Source: JACKAQ01 sp965227145 (lineage in GTDB: Bacteria > Calditrichota > Calditrichia > RBG-13-44-9 > J075). Taken from it: 64,000 bases of DNA. Numbering within the stretch: position 1 is the stretch's first letter; each line of letters begins with the position of its first letter. Positions 18,582 through 32,600 of the stretch are shown piece by piece. The stretch lies in the NCBI GenBank assembly GCA_965227145.1, contig OZ245730.1, forward strand, positions 3,968,001 through 4,032,000, given 5' to 3'. The translations under genes were made by a program, and so were the position numbers. The notes under the pieces are model-generated. The model was not told where the DNA came from and did no database searches. It saw only the letters and a list, made by a program, of their open reading frames with translations.

Positions 18582-21500
18582 ATGTGGCTAAAACCACGAT
18601 CGGTTAGTAAATGGCTGATGTTTCTGCTATTTTTAGCCTGCTTTTCCGGCAGTAAATTATTCGCTCAAACAACTTACACGTGGAAAAGCGACAGCATCGG
18701 CAGTTGGCAAAATGCCGATTTGTGGATTCCCACTGGCATCCCCGGCAATAATGACGGCGTGATCATCGGTTCCGGCATAGTTTCGATGGAAAACGCAACG
18801 GTTACCATCCGTGAAATTACGCTTTCCGGCGGAACGTTAACCGCAGCCGGCGCAAAACTGACCGTTACCGAACGGTTCAGTTGGCTGAACGGCAATATGC
18901 TTGGCGATACCCTTTCTGCAGCGCTGTCGGATACCGTGGAGATCGGGGAAAACGCCGATTTTATTATTCAGGGCTCCGGTACTCGAAACGTTGCAAAATT
19001 TTACATCCGTAGCCGCGGATACACCACCTGGAACACATCAAACTCTTTGGAACTCGCCCGCGGTTCCATTTTCGAAAATACACCAACTGCAACTTTCGAG
19101 ATGCAGAGCGATCGCCGGATAAAGGGATTACAACCCGAGCCGGGAATGTTTATTTCGCGCGGCACGCTCGTTAAATCGGCGGGTGGCAGTCGCAGCTACA
19201 TCGAAGTGTTGATGGAAATTAGCGGAAATATCGAACTAAACGCCGGAAGCCTGCAACTGGATGGCGGCGGAAGTTTGGGCAATTTATCGGCAAATATTGT
19301 GTCCGGCAGTGAACTGCTCATCCGCGATGAGCCATTTTCGCTGGATAGCGCCGCTTTTTCCGGCAACGGCACAATTACCGTCAACGATGCGCCAATTACC
19401 CTCGGCAACGGCGATATTTCCATTGGCAACGGCGTTACGTTATCGCTGCTCAGCAGCGGCACAGAATTGACCGGCGATGCCGATCTGGTTATCGATGGCA
19501 TTCTCAACTGGAATCGCGGAAAAATCACCGGAAATGGTGTGATCACCAACAATAATCTCATTCAAATTACCGGCGACCGGAGCAAAACCGTTGGCAAAAA
19601 TCTGGTCAACAACGGCACCATCGACTGGACGGAGGGCGGCGGTCTCAATTTTGAAAACGGCGCTTCGCTGACCAACGCACCATCCGCATCTTTCAATATT
19701 ATTGGAGATGGAAACATTTTACTGAGCAGCGGCACGGGCAGCAAGTTGATCAACAACGGAACGGTCAGCAAAACAGTGACGACCGGAAACACCACCATCG
19801 GACTCGAATTCCACAATCGCGGCGCATTCAATATCAACAGCGGCAGCATCCAGTTGACTGGGACCCGCGATTCAACGGGAACTATCCAAATTGACAGCGG
19901 AACAACCCTGGAATTGCTGGACGGCAACCACGAATTTCTCGAAAACGCCCGAATCATCGGGTCCGGATTGTTGGCAATTTCGGGCGATTCCGTTTTATTT
20001 GACGGCACGTATCACGGCACCGGCGAATTTCGCATCGACGGCGGCGTGGTCACATTTGATCAGCCGGATACGGTGCAACAATTATCGATGAATGGCGGCA
20101 CGTTAAACGGCAACGGTGCGTTGGTTGTTGCCGGCGCGTTCAATTGGCTGGATGGCGATATCGAAGGCGATAGCGATATCCGGCTGAAATCCACCACCGC
20201 GATGAGCGGCACTTCGTCGAATGTAAAATATATTCGCGATCGCACGGTCATCAACGAAGGCAGTCTGGTTTGGAGCGGCAACGCCGATTTGCGGTTGAAT
20301 CGAAACGCGGAAATTATCAACGAAACCGGCGCAACATTGACCATTCAGACGGATGCGGATGTGCTCAAAGAATTCGGCGCTCCGCTGGGCGGGCTCATTA
20401 CCAATCGCGGTACGCTCATCAAATCGCTTAGCGAAGGCACCACAACAATAGAAGCCGATTTACAAAATAACGGCGAATTGGCCATTCGCAGCGGAACGCT
20501 TCGGTTCAATCAGCAAATTGTCAACGCGGGCAGCGGCAGCATTTCCGGAACGGATACGTTGAATGTGCAAAATGCGACATTCACCAATAATGGCGTGATT
20601 CGTCCCGGTCATCCGGTCGGCAGTTTGCGGGTCGTTAACGATTTACCGACATCCATCAGCAGCGTTATCGATTTGGAAATACAGGGCGTTACACCCGGTT
20701 TCACTTACGATCAGTTGCAGATAAACAGCACCGCATTTTTGGGCGGAACACTGAAATTTTCCGTTAAAAGCGGATTTACGCCGGCGCTGACGGATACGTT
20801 TTTTGTGATGACTTATGCCAGCTACAGCGGTGCTTTCGCCACTGTTACCGGTCCGGGTGGCAGCACATTTTCTTCGGGATACAAAAATAACCGGTTTTAT
20901 ATCACCAACGTAAATTTGCTGAATGCTGCGCCATCGGCGCTCGATGACGAATTTACCATTTTGGAAGATCACCCATCCCTGCTGAATGTTTTGGCGAACG
21001 ACAGCGACCCGGATAACGACCCGCTGAGCGTTTCCGTGGCGACCTCTCCGGCGCATGGCACTGTCAGCGTCGTCGCCGATACATCATTTTTATATACGCC
21101 TGCGGCAAATTTTTTTGGTGCGGATTCGTTCGATTACGAAGTGAGCGATCCGGATAACGCAACAAATATTGCAACGGTTTTCATCACGGTTCAACCGGCA
21201 AATGACCCGCCGGTAATTACGACACTACCCGACATAACTTTCGATGAAACAGAAACTTACACCATCGATTTGGATGATTTTGTGAGCGATGCCGATCACA
21301 GCGACAGCGAGTTGAGCTGGTCTGCAACCGTGCTCACAGCCCAAAAACATGACGGGAATTTGGCAAAGAAATCTGAAGTGATGGAACCGGAAGTTGCAAC
21401 CATTGAATTGGTGAATGTCGATACAGCGGATTTGCAAATCAGCATCGATCCAGCAACGCATATCGCCAGTTTTACGGGCAGTTCTGTGGGGCTGAATGTA

Positions 21501-23093
21501 TTTACCGTGAGGTTCGCAGTGTCCGATCCGGTAGGTTTCAGCGATACGGACACCATTTCCGTGACCGTCAGCGGAACACTGTCGCCGCCGGTGCTGGTCA
21601 ATCCCATCAGCGACGCGGTATTTAATGAAGACAGCGGACCAGTTGTGATTGCCAACGATTTGAACACGGTGTTCAGCAACCCGGAAACGACGCCGCTCGT
21701 TTTCAGTGCTGTTTCGTTAAACAGCAACATTCAGGCGATGTTGCAGGGCAGTAAACTGTCGGTAACGGCATCGCCAAATTACAATGGCAACGGCACTGTA
21801 ATCGTTTCCGCAAACAATACGATCAGCACATCGGATACTTTTTTGGTGACTGTTTTATCGGTGAACGATCGCCCGGTTGTCAGCTTGCCGAATGTCGCGT
21901 TTCCGGCGGATGATGTTTATCAACTCGATCTCGATGATTTTGTGACCGATGTGGATAACCCGGATGCCGTGTTACTGTGGACGGCGCAGGTGCTTACCTC
22001 AACCACCGGAAATCCCAACGATCTCACGATATCGATTGATCCGGTTTCACACGTTGCGGCCTTTTCTGTAACGAGCGGTAATTTTGGCACTTACAGCGCC
22101 AGATTTAACGTGCAGGATCCCGGTGGTTTGGGCGCAGCGGATACCATCACGGTTATCGTCACCGAGTTTTTTGTGAACACGGCGCCGATGGTTGTCAATC
22201 CGGTTCCCGATGCGCAATTCCCGGAAGATGCATCGCCAAAACGGCTGCCGGCAAAGTTGAGCAACGTATTTTTTGATCCGGATATCAACCAGACACTCTC
22301 CTTTTCCGTGAGTTCAAATAGTGCGGATATTGTGGCAATTGTGCTGGGCGATAGCGTGCAAATCAGCTATCCGCCCGATTTCAACGGGAGTGGCTTGGTG
22401 TTTATCACCGCAACGGATGACAGTAGCGCGGCTGCCAGCGATACGGTGCAGGTAACGATTCTGCCGGTCAACGATCCGCCGCAAATCAGCGGATTGGCTC
22501 AGCAGATCAGCTTCTCCGCCAACGCATCTGTGACGATCAATTTGTGGATCGCAGTGTCTGATCCCGAAACAGCAGATTCGCTGTTAAACTACAATTTTTC
22601 ATCATCTAACGATTCATTGCTGTTCAGCTTCAACGCTGCAAATGGCGATTTAACACTATCCGCAAACCCGGCATTCGGCGGAACCGCGAATTTGTTCGTA
22701 ACCGTTAGCGATTCACAAAACGCCGCCGCCAGTGATACGATCAGCGTTACGGTTCAACCCATTTCTGGCATCGATGATGATCTGCAAATGCCCGAAAATT
22801 TTGCGTTACAGCAAAACTTTCCCAATCCATTCAACCCGGAAACAGCCATCAACTTCCAGTTGCCGACTGCAACGACTGTCCGGTTGATTGTTTACAATAT
22901 GCTCGGGCAACAGGTTCGGGAACTGGTTAACGCAGCGATGACAGCCGGATTTCACAACGTTCGCTGGAACGGACTTGATGATCGCGGCAACGCGGTAACC
23001 AGCGGCATTTATTTTTACCGGATGGAAATCGCGGGGCTGAACGGAACTGTTACAGGTCAACACCTCATCCGTAAGATGGTATTGATGAAATAA
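18582..23093 (+). CDS. Secreted T9SS-sorted adhesin with beta-solenoid and cadherin-like domains, 1503 aa
   Basis: The signal peptide ends at SKLFA-Q (about 28). Residues ~30-690 form a Gly/Asn/Ser/Thr-rich beta-solenoid-like passenger with repeated 'NNGT', 'G.L...SG' words. Around 780-890 comes an Ig-like/VCBS domain with the Ca-binding type word LANDSDPDNDP and 'YTP.ANFFGADSFDYEV'. Four or more cadherin-like domains follow (each opening ND.P.V / 'N..P.V..PI.D..F.ED'). Residues ~1405-1503 are a type A T9SS sorting domain (NFPNPFNPET, VYNMLGQQVREL, GIYFYR, KMVLMK). T9SS would move it across the outer membrane and attach or release it. It is a paralogue of the next gene: both begin TTYTW after the signal peptide. 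Confidence 0.9.
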   Translation: MWLKPRSVSKWLMFLLFLACFSGSKLFAQTTYTWKSDSIGSWQNADLWIPTGIPGNNDGVIIGSGIVSMENATVTIREITLSGGTLTAAGAKLTVTERFSWLNGNMLGDTLSAALSDTVEIGENADFIIQGSGTRNVAKFYIRSRGYTTWNTSNSLELARGSIFENTPTATFEMQSDRRIKGLQPEPGMFISRGTLVKSAGGSRSYIEVLMEISGNIELNAGSLQLDGGGSLGNLSANIVSGSELLIRDEPFSLDSAAFSGNGTITVNDAPITLGNGDISIGNGVTLSLLSSGTELTGDADLVIDGILNWNRGKITGNGVITNNNLIQITGDRSKTVGKNLVNNGTIDWTEGGGLNFENGASLTNAPSASFNIIGDGNILLSSGTGSKLINNGTVSKTVTTGNTTIGLEFHNRGAFNINSGSIQLTGTRDSTGTIQIDSGTTLELLDGNHEFLENARIIGSGLLAISGDSVLFDGTYHGTGEFRIDGGVVTFDQPDTVQQLSMNGGTLNGNGALVVAGAFNWLDGDIEGDSDIRLKSTTAMSGTSSNVKYIRDRTVINEGSLVWSGNADLRLNRNAEIINETGATLTIQTDADVLKEFGAPLGGLITNRGTLIKSLSEGTTTIEADLQNNGELAIRSGTLRFNQQIVNAGSGSISGTDTLNVQNATFTNNGVIRPGHPVGSLRVVNDLPTSISSVIDLEIQGVTPGFTYDQLQINSTAFLGGTLKFSVKSGFTPALTDTFFVMTYASYSGAFATVTGPGGSTFSSGYKNNRFYITNVNLLNAAPSALDDEFTILEDHPSLLNVLANDSDPDNDPLSVSVATSPAHGTVSVVADTSFLYTPAANFFGADSFDYEVSDPDNATNIATVFITVQPANDPPVITTLPDITFDETETYTIDLDDFVSDADHSDSELSWSATVLTAQKHDGNLAKKSEVMEPEVATIELVNVDTADLQISIDPATHIASFTGSSVGLNVFTVRFAVSDPVGFSDTDTISVTVSGTLSPPVLVNPISDAVFNEDSGPVVIANDLNTVFSNPETTPLVFSAVSLNSNIQAMLQGSKLSVTASPNYNGNGTVIVSANNTISTSDTFLVTVLSVNDRPVVSLPNVAFPADDVYQLDLDDFVTDVDNPDAVLLWTAQVLTSTTGNPNDLTISIDPVSHVAAFSVTSGNFGTYSARFNVQDPGGLGAADTITVIVTEFFVNTAPMVVNPVPDAQFPEDASPKRLPAKLSNVFFDPDINQTLSFSVSSNSADIVAIVLGDSVQISYPPDFNGSGLVFITATDDSSAAASDTVQVTILPVNDPPQISGLAQQISFSANASVTINLWIAVSDPETADSLLNYNFSSSNDSLLFSFNAANGDLTLSANPAFGGTANLFVTVSDSQNAAASDTISVTVQPISGIDDDLQMPENFALQQNFPNPFNPETAINFQLPTATTVRLIVYNMLGQQVRELVNAAMTAGFHNVRWNGLDDRGNAVTSGIYFYRMEIAGLNGTVTGQHLIRKMVLMK

Positions 23094-23115
23094 CTTGAAC
23101 CGATAATCATTTTGA

Positions 23116-23146
23116 GCCGGTGGTTTTTGAAATCACCGGCTTTTTT
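23116..23146 (+). terminator. Rho-independent terminator after first adhesin gene
   Basis: The perfect 7-bp stem GCCGGTG/CACCGGC (23116-23122 with 23134-23140) is followed directly by TTTTTT. It lies 22 nt after the stop codon of the 1503-residue adhesin gene. Confidence 0.85.
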
Positions 23147-23688
23147 ATTCGGATTTTTTGAAAACATATGTTCATCAAGCCGGCATCAAACCGGCATATT
23201 TTGCACTATTTTTTACAACTTTAGTCACTTCAACAGAATTCATTTTCTCAAATCAAAAGTTTGTGCTGTCTGTCATTCCCCCCCTAACCGCAATACCTAC
23301 ATTATTGTAGCTTAATATTTACAAAATCATAGTGGTTATACTACTTAGGTCGTGTAAATTCAACAATCAGGATAGTTATCAGGCTTTAGGGCATTGAACC
23401 GGAATCGGGTTACGATATCAACAGGAGCGTTGATTTGGTATGGGGTTTTTGGTGATTTATTTGGGCAACAGTCACATCACTACCATCAATATTCAAACAT
23501 CCCCTGTAACGCCGATTCAATCGAATTTGCAAAGGTGTTACAGTTTTGCTAAAGATTCAAAAAAATGAATTTTCAGTCAATTTTTCAAATATTTGTCCGA
23601 TAGATGAAATGATCGATAAAACCAGAGATTTCAAATGTTATATAAAACTACAACCTATCTCATAAGATTAATCAACTGAAAGGACGCA
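23147..23688. other. Intergenic region between the two adhesin genes
   Basis: About 540 nt, AT-rich, with no supported gene. It should hold the promoter of the giant adhesin gene, whose ATG at 23689 follows AAAGGA. A small palindrome CTACA-TTAT-TGTAG lies near 23297-23310. A 9-nt direct repeat (CCGGCATCA/CCGGCATAT type) lies near 23178. The terminator above separates it from the upstream gene. Confidence 0.5.
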
Positions 23689-26600
23689 ATGATGCAACGA
23701 GACAAAGGATTCGGTGTGATTCTCACGCTGTTATTCCTGTTGCTAGTCGGGATGACTGCCACTGCACAAACCACTTACACGTGGAATGTGTTAAACGGCA
23801 CATGGGATACCGCTACGAACTGGTCGCCCAACGGTATTCCCGGCGCAACGGACAATGTCATCATTTCCAATGGCACCCTGGATTTGAATGGTGTAGATCG
23901 AACGCTGAACAATATGTCGATCTCGCAAGTTTCAAATGGGGATACCCGTATCATCATGAACGGTAATTTAACGATCAATGGTACGATGACCTGGGATAAC
24001 GGCTATTTTTTAGGTGATACATTAACCGCAGGTATCGACGATACGCTGACAATTGCGGTCGGTGCTGCACTGGAAATGAACACCGGCAGTAAAAAAAATG
24101 CAGACAACATCGCGATTGTCAACAACGGCAGCTTTAACTGGACTGCCGGAAACTTCGATTTAACCTACCTAACGTCAACCCGTGAAAGCTATTTTCTGAA
24201 TAACAGCATCGTTAATATTACGATGACGACAGACAGAAATTTGCTGGGTGGCGAATTCACAACATTTGAGAACCTGGGCACTATCAACTTCTCAAATACG
24301 GCGGCATCGCCGATTACCCAACTCAGCCTGTTTTTTAATGATCAGGGAACTGTAAATGTAAACGCAGGTACACTGGATGTTCGCGTTGGCGGGATATTCA
24401 CCAAAGCGACCCACAATATTGCCAGTGGTGCAGTAATCTGGATCCGGCGTGCCGGTTTCACAGTGGACAGCCTTGTAACCAGCGGCTCCGGTGTTTCTTT
24501 AATCGAAGACGCAACGATTACATTAAATAACGATCTGGTTACGCAAAGTGGTGCAACCACCTATTTGCAGTCATCCGAAATAACCGGCGCAGCCAATGTG
24601 GTTGTTGACGGAACGTTTCAGTTTGACAGAACCCGGATCGGCGGCACCGGTGAAGTTTTGGTTAATCCGGGCGGCTCGTTCGACCTTGTTTCGCCACAAC
24701 CGAAAAATATCGCACGGCTGATTCGCAACAAAGGCACAATCACCTGGGATGACAGCTCGATTGTCGATCTCGAAGCGGGTGGCGATATCATCAACGATAC
24801 AACCGGCACAATGCTGATTTCCGGCGCCGGAACGTTTTCGCTGGTTGGTGGCGCAGGCTTGTTCACCAACTACGGCACCGTTGTTAAAAACGGTGGCGGC
24901 AGAACGATTTGGAATGTTCCTTTTGTCAACAATGGTGAAATTTCGCTATTGAGTGACTCACTGAGATTTATCAAAGCATTGACAAACAACGATAGCGGCG
25001 CAGTTTCCGGCGTCGGTTTTCTGGATGTATCCGCCGGCGCGGGCTTCACCAACCGTGGCGCCTTCCAACCCGGCGATACGCTCGGTGCTTTAAATTTTGT
25101 GGGAAATTATGCAAACACAACTTCCACAACTGATCTGGATATTCAGATTGGCGGGAACACACCGGGCGCATACGACCAACTACTGGTCACCGGCAGCGCC
25201 CAATTGGGCGGCGTATTGTCTCTGTCGCGGGTAAACGGGTTCCATCCTGTCCCGACAGACACGTTCCACGTTGTCAAATACGGCAGCCGTACCGGAACGT
25301 TCAGCTCAGTTGATTTTCCCGGCCACACCTACAATCTGGCTTACACAGACAGTAGTGTGATGTTAACCGAAATCCAGCGCGATAACTTTGCACCGGTTGC
25401 TGTTGTTGACAGCATCACCACCGATGAAGAAGTTGCCGCCAGCGTTAACGTGCTCGCCAACGACAGCGATGGCGATGTTGATCCGATGACGATCGCCAGC
25501 TTCACGCAGCCGACCGGCGGCGTTGTTGCCCAAATTGGCGACAGCTCATTTACCTACACACCAAACGCAAATTTCTTCGGCGCAGACAGCTTTACTTACA
25601 CGGTCGCTGACGGTTTCAACGGCAGCACAGTTGGTACGGTTCGCGTTACCGTAAACAGCATCAACGACAATCCGGTGCTCGCGGGACTGCCCGATCTCGT
25701 TTTCGATAACGACAGCACCGAAGTACTCGATTTGGGACCCTTCACCAGCGATGTCGATCACGACAAAAACACGTTGGTTTGGGCGGCAACGGTGATCGAT
25801 GCACAACCGTTACCCACTTCAAAAGTAAACAATCCGGCGTTGGCAGTGGATGTTTCCCAATTGAATGTCGCGATCAGCGATTCGATTGCAACATTTACAG
25901 CAACTGCGGATAGCGGCGGAATTTTCACCGTTGTGTTCTCCGCAACCGATCCGCTGACCGGCAGCGATACCGACACAATGGTAGTAACGCTGAACATCGG
26001 CAACTTCCCGCCGGTGGTTTCTGCACCAATCCCGGATTTCAATTTTGATGAAGATTCCGGTCCGGTGGTCGTCGAATCCGACCTGAACAATGTGTTCAGC
26101 GATGGCGATATCGGCACCATTTTCTCATTCTCAGCCGTTTCCGAAAACCCGGATATCCAGGTTTCGGTGAATGGCAACGAACTTTCGGTCACATCGACCG
26201 CAAATTTTGTCGGCTCCGGCAACGTAATCGTCACCGCAGATGACGATGCGGACACCGTCAGCGACACATTTTTGGTCACTGTCGATCCGGTCAACGATGC
26301 ACCGGTTGCGGCAAATGTGCCGGATGTTAATTTCAACGAAGATGCAACCACAACATTAAACCTGAAACCGTATGGCAGCGACATTGACAACCTGGTTGGC
26401 GAACTGAGCTGGACAGCAACGGTTATCGCTGCACAGGCGCCGCCGAGCAAACGCGGCAGCAGCTATCAGGTTACACCTGCGGATCTGACCGTAAACGTCA
26501 CCGGCGACACGCTGGCGAATTTTTCTGCCACGGCAGACAGCGGCGGCGTGTTCACCGTTGTGTTCACCGTCAGCGATCCGGGCGCACTCAGCAGCAACGA

Positions 26601-29600
26601 TACGGTTACCGTAACGGTTAACCAAACGGCTGATGCACCGTATGTCGCATCCGCAATTGCAGATCTGGCTTACAACGAAGACGAAGTTCCCGCAACCGCT
26701 TCGGCAAATCTGAACGCTAATTTTGCCGATCCCGATCCGGGAACAACCCTCAACTTCTCGGCTGTTTCTGATAATGCGGACATCTCCGCAACCGTCAGCA
26801 ACGACAGCCTGCTCATCAGCTCCACACTCAATTATAACGGCGCGGGAACCGTGGTTGTCACGGCGTCCGATGGCGGATTATCCGTCACCGATACCTTTGC
26901 CGTTACCATCAGCGCAATCAACGATGCGCCGGTAGTTGCCGCTATTCCGGATGTCAATTTCACGGAAGATGGCAGCACCACCGTCGCGCTCAACGATTAT
27001 GTTGATGATGTGGACAACCTCGATTCCGAAATTGGTTGGGCTGCCGAAGTGCTTTCCGCTTCCGGCACCGTCACCAAAAACGGCGTTACCCGCGAAGTGA
27101 CCCCGGCGGATCTGACCGTCACTATCGACGGCAGCAACGTAGCGACCTTCTCCGCGAGCGCGGATTCCAACGGTGTGTTCACCGTGAAGTTTACCGCCGC
27201 AGATCCGGGGCTCCTCACCGATACGGATACCGTTTCCGTCACGGTCAGCTCGGTGAACGACGCGCCGTTCCGCACAGCGACCATCGCCGATGTTGCATTC
27301 AACGAAGATGCCGGTCCGGTAACGGCTTCGGCAAATCTGAACAGCAATTTCAGCGATCCCGATCCGGGAACAACGCTGGTTTTCTCGGCAGTTTCGGATA
27401 ACGCAAACATCACGGCAACCGTCACCGGCAGCCAATTGACCGTCAACGCCGCAGCCGATTTCTTCGGCACCGGCAATGTTGTCGTCACCGCTTCGGACGG
27501 CTCGCTTGCCGCAACCGATACATTCGCCGTTACCGTAAACGCGGTAAACGATGCGCCGGTAGTTGCCGGCATCCCGGATGTCGGTTTCTCCGAAAACGGT
27601 TCGCAAGCGGTTTCTCTCGATGATTATGTAACCGATGTGGACAACCTGCCCGCAGATATAAGCTGGGCTGCAGAAGTGCTTTCCGCTTCCGGCACCGTCA
27701 CCAAAGGCGGCGTTTCCCGCGAAGTGACCCCGGCGGATTTGAATGTGAGTATCGATGCCAACCGCGTGGCAACATTTACCGCCAGCACAGACAGCAACGG
27801 TGTGTTCACCGTGAAGTTTACCGCAACCGATCCCGGCACACTCGCCGATACCGACACCATTACGGTAACGGTTACGCCGGTGAACAACGCGCCGGTTGTT
27901 GCCAATATTCCGGATGTTTCCTTCTCCGAAGATGGCAGCACCATCGTCGCGCTCAACGATTATGTTGAAGATATTGACAACCTCGACAGCGAAATTTCGT
28001 GGACTGCCGAAGTGCTTTCCGCTTCCGGCACCGTTACCAAAAACGGACTCATCCGCGAAGTTACGCCCGCAGACCTGACCGTTTCGATCGACGGCAGCAA
28101 TGTCGCGACCTTCTCCGCAACCGCGGATTCCAACGGTGTGTTTACGGTGAAATTTACCGCAACCGATCCGGGTCTGCTCAGCGATACCGATACAATGACC
28201 GTCACCATCAACTCCGTTAACGACGCACCGTTTGTGGCAGCCGCCATCGCGGATTTCGCGTTCAACGAAGATGAAGGTCCGGCAGTGGTTTCCGCAAATC
28301 TGAACGCCAATTTCGGCGATCCCGATCCGGGAACAACGCTGGTTTTCTCAGCAAATTCGGATAATCTGGATATTACCGCAACCGTCACCGGCAGCCAGTT
28401 GAGCGTTAACGCTTCCGCCGATTTCTTCGGCACCGGAAACGTGGTCGTCACTGCTTCGGACGGTTCGCTTTCCGTGACCGATACATTTGCTGTGACTGTC
28501 AACGCCATCAACGATGCGCCGGTCGTTGCCAATATCCCGGATGTTTCCTTCTCCGAAGATGGCAGCACCACCCTCGCGCTCAACGATTACGTAGCTGACG
28601 TGGACAACCTCGACAGCGAAATTTCGTGGGCTGCCGAAGTGCTTTCCGCATCCGGCACCGTCACCAAAAACGGTCGCACCCGCTCAGTCGTTGTGGAAGA
28701 CCTCACCGTAACCATCGATGGTAACAACGTTGCAGCTTTCTCCGCGACAGCGGATTCCAACGGCGTATTCACCGTCAAATTCACCGGCACCGATCCCGGC
28801 GACCTCAGCGATACGGACACGATGACCGTTACCGTCAGTTCGGTAAACGACGCACCGTTTGTCGTCACGCCGATTTCCGACGTAACCTTCAACGAAGATG
28901 AAGGTCCGGTGACCGCAACAACCACACTGAGCTCGAATTTCAGCGATCCCGATCCGGGAACAACGCTGATTTTCTCGGCTGGTTCGGATAATGCAAACAT
29001 CACCGCCACCGTCAACGGCAACTCACTGATCGTTAACGCCGCCGCCGATTTCTCCGGCACTGGCAACGTGGTCGTCACTGCTTCGGACGGTTCATTGACC
29101 GTTACGGATACTGTGGCAGTCACCGTTAACGCAGTGAACGATGCGCCGGTAGTGGCCAATATTCCGGATGTAACGTTCTCCGAAGATGGCAACTCAACCG
29201 TCGCGCTCAACGATTACGTTACTGACGTGGATAACCTCGACAGCGAGATTTCGTGGGCTGCCGAAGTGCTTTCCGCATCCGGCACCGTCACCAAAGGCGG
29301 CGTCACCCGCGAAGTAACGCCCGCAGACCTGACCGTCACCATCGACGGAAACAACGTCGCGAGCTTCTCCGCAACAGCGGATTCCAACGGTGTGTTCACC
29401 GTGAAATTCACCGGCACCGATCCGGGTCTGCTCAGCGATACCGACACCGTTACCGTTACGGTTAATTCGGTGAACGATGCACCGTTTGTGGCTTCTGCCA
29501 TCGCGGATGTGTCCTTTAACGAAGACGCCGGTCCGGCGACCGCATCGGCAAACCTGAACAGCAACTTCAGCGATCCCGATCCGGGCACAACCCTGCTCTT

Positions 29601-32600
29601 CTCGGCGACTTCCGCAAATGCAAATATCACGGCTTCGCTCTCCGGCAGCCAGTTGACCGTCAACGCCGCAGCCGATTTCTTTGGCACCGGCGATGTGATT
29701 GTCACTGCTTCGGACGGTTCGTTGACTGTGACCGATACATTTGCCGTTACCGTAAATGCAGTGAATGACGCTCCGGTCGTTGCCAATATTCCGGATGTTT
29801 CCTTTACGGAAGATGGCAGCACCACCGTTGCGCTCAATAACTTTGTAAACGACGTGGACAACCTCGACAGCGAGATTTCATGGGCTGCCGAAGTGCTCTC
29901 CGCATCCGGCACCGTCACCAAAGGCGGCGTCACCCGCGAAGTTACGCCCGCAGACCTGACCGTCTCGATCGACGGCAGCAACGTGGCGAGCTTCTCCGCG
30001 ACTGCGGATTCCAACGGCGTGTTCACCGTCAAATTCACCGGCACCGATCCCGGACTGCTCAGCGACACGGACACCATGACCGTGACCATCAGTTCGGTGA
30101 ACGACGCCCCGTTTGTGGCAGTTGCCATTCCCGATCTCGCATTTAATGAAGATGCGGGTCCGGCAGTTGCTGCGGCAAATCTGAACAGTAATTTCAACGA
30201 TCCCGATCCGGGAACGACCCTGTTGTATTCGGTCAGTTCGGATAACGCGAACATCACGGCGGCGCTGTCCGGCAGCCAGTTGAACGTCAACGCAGCCGTT
30301 GATTTTTCCGGCACGGGCAACGTGATTGTCATCGCTTCGGACGGTTCGCTGACCGTTAGCGATACCTTCGCCGTTACTGTAAACGCGGTGAACGACGCAC
30401 CGGTTGTTGCCAATATTCCGGATGTTTCCTTCTCCGAAGATGGCAACGAAACCGTCGCGCTGAACAACTTTGTGAGCGACGTGGACAACCTCGACAGCGA
30501 AATTTCGTGGGCTGCCGAAGTGCTTTCCGCATCCGGCACCGTCACCAAAGGCGGCGTCACCCGCGAAGTTACCCCCGCAGACCTGACCGTCTCGATCGAC
30601 GGCAGCAACGTGGCGAGCTTCTCCGCGACTGCGGATTCCAACGGTGTGTTCACCGTGAAATTTACCGCAACCGATCCGGGTCTGCTCAGCGATACCGACA
30701 CCGTCACCGTTACGGTGGGTTCGGTGAACGATGCGCCGTTTGTGGCATCCGCTATCGCCGATCTCGCGTTCAACGAAGACGAAGGTCCGGCAACGGCTTC
30801 GGCTGATTTGAACAGCAACTTTGGCGATCCCGATCCGGGAACAACCCTGAATTACTTGGCAAGTTCGGATAACGCGAACATCACTGCCACCGTCACCGGC
30901 AGCCAGTTGACCGTCAACGCTTCCGCCGATTATTTCGGCACCGGAAACGTAGTCGTCACTGCCAGCGACGGCGCACTGAGCGTTACCGATACGTTTGCCG
31001 TAACCGTTAATGCAATCAACGATGCACCGGTAATTGCCACCATCCCGGATGTTTCCTTCCCCGAAGATGGCAGCACCACCGTTGCGCTCAACGATTACGT
31101 TGCTGACGTGGACAACCTCGATTCCGAAATCGGGTGGGTCGCCGAAGTGCTTTCTGCTTCCGGCACCGTCACCAAAAATGGCAGAACCCGGGCCGTTACG
31201 CCGGCAGACCTGACTGTTTCGATCGATGGTAACAACGTGGCAACTTTCTCCGCCTCCGCGGATTCCAACGGTGTGTTCACCGTTAAATTGACCGGCACCG
31301 ATCCGGGCGATCTGTCCGATACGGACACCGTTACCGTGACCATTAGCTCGGTCAACGATGCACCGTTCGTAACTTCGGCAATCGGCGATGTATCCTTTGT
31401 TGAAGATTTGGGTCCGGTGGTTGCATCAGCGGATCTGAACAGCAACTTTGCCGATCCCGATCCGGGCACAACGCTGATCTTCACCGCAACCGCAAGTGCC
31501 GGCATTCTGCCGACAATCAGCAACGGTCAATTGACTGTAAATACGCAACTTAACTACACAGGCACCGGCAACGTGGTGGTTCGCGCCAGCGATGGCAGCG
31601 CATCCGTTACCGATACGTTCAGCGTAACCGTCAGCCCGGTTAACGATGCTCCGGCAATTGCTCCGGCAATGCCCGATATTTCGTTCCCCGAAGGTGAATC
31701 CACCACGCTGGCGCTGAACGATTACGGCACCGACCCGGACAACCTGGACAGCGAACTGAGCTGGACAGCAACCGTGCTCTCCGCAACTTCCGGAACATTG
31801 ACTGTTGATATCGACGGCAGCAACGTTGCCACCTTCTCCGCATCCGGTGCGGATAGCGGCGGCGTGTTCACCGTTAAATTCGATGTCAGCGACCCGAGCG
31901 CACTCAGCGATACGGACACGATTACCGTGACCATCGCCAACGTGAACGACGCACCGGTGATTGCCCCGGCGATCCCGGATATCAGCTTCCCGGAAGATGG
32001 CTCCACAACGCTCGGTTTGAACGAATATGTCAACGATATCGATAACCTCGATAGCGAACTGAGCTGGGCTGCCGAAGTGCTTTCCGCTTCCGGCACGGTT
32101 ACCAAAAACGGTGTCACCCGCGAAGTTACACCGGCGGATCTCACCGTTTCAATTGATGGAAACAACGTCGCATCGTTCGCCGCATCGGCGGATTCCAACG
32201 GCGTGTTCACCGTCAAATTTACCGTTACCGACCCGGGCGCACTCAGCGATACGGACACCATTCTGGTGACAGCCAACAGCGTCAACGACGCACCGGTGAT
32301 TGCCCCGGCGATCCCGGATATCAGCTTCCCGGAAAATGGTTCGTCCACCCTTTCGCTGAACGATTACGTCAGCGATATCGATCACAATGACAGCGAACTG
32401 AACTGGACAGCCGAAGTGCTGACCGGAAACGCCAGCCAGCTGACCATCGCGATCGACGCCAACAACTCGGCGACCTTCTCCTCCTCAGCAGACAGCGGCG
32501 GCGTGTTCACCGTTAAACTGACCGTGACCGACCCGGGCGATCTGTCCGATACGGACACGATTTCCGTGACCATCGCGGATGTGAACGACGCACCGGTAAT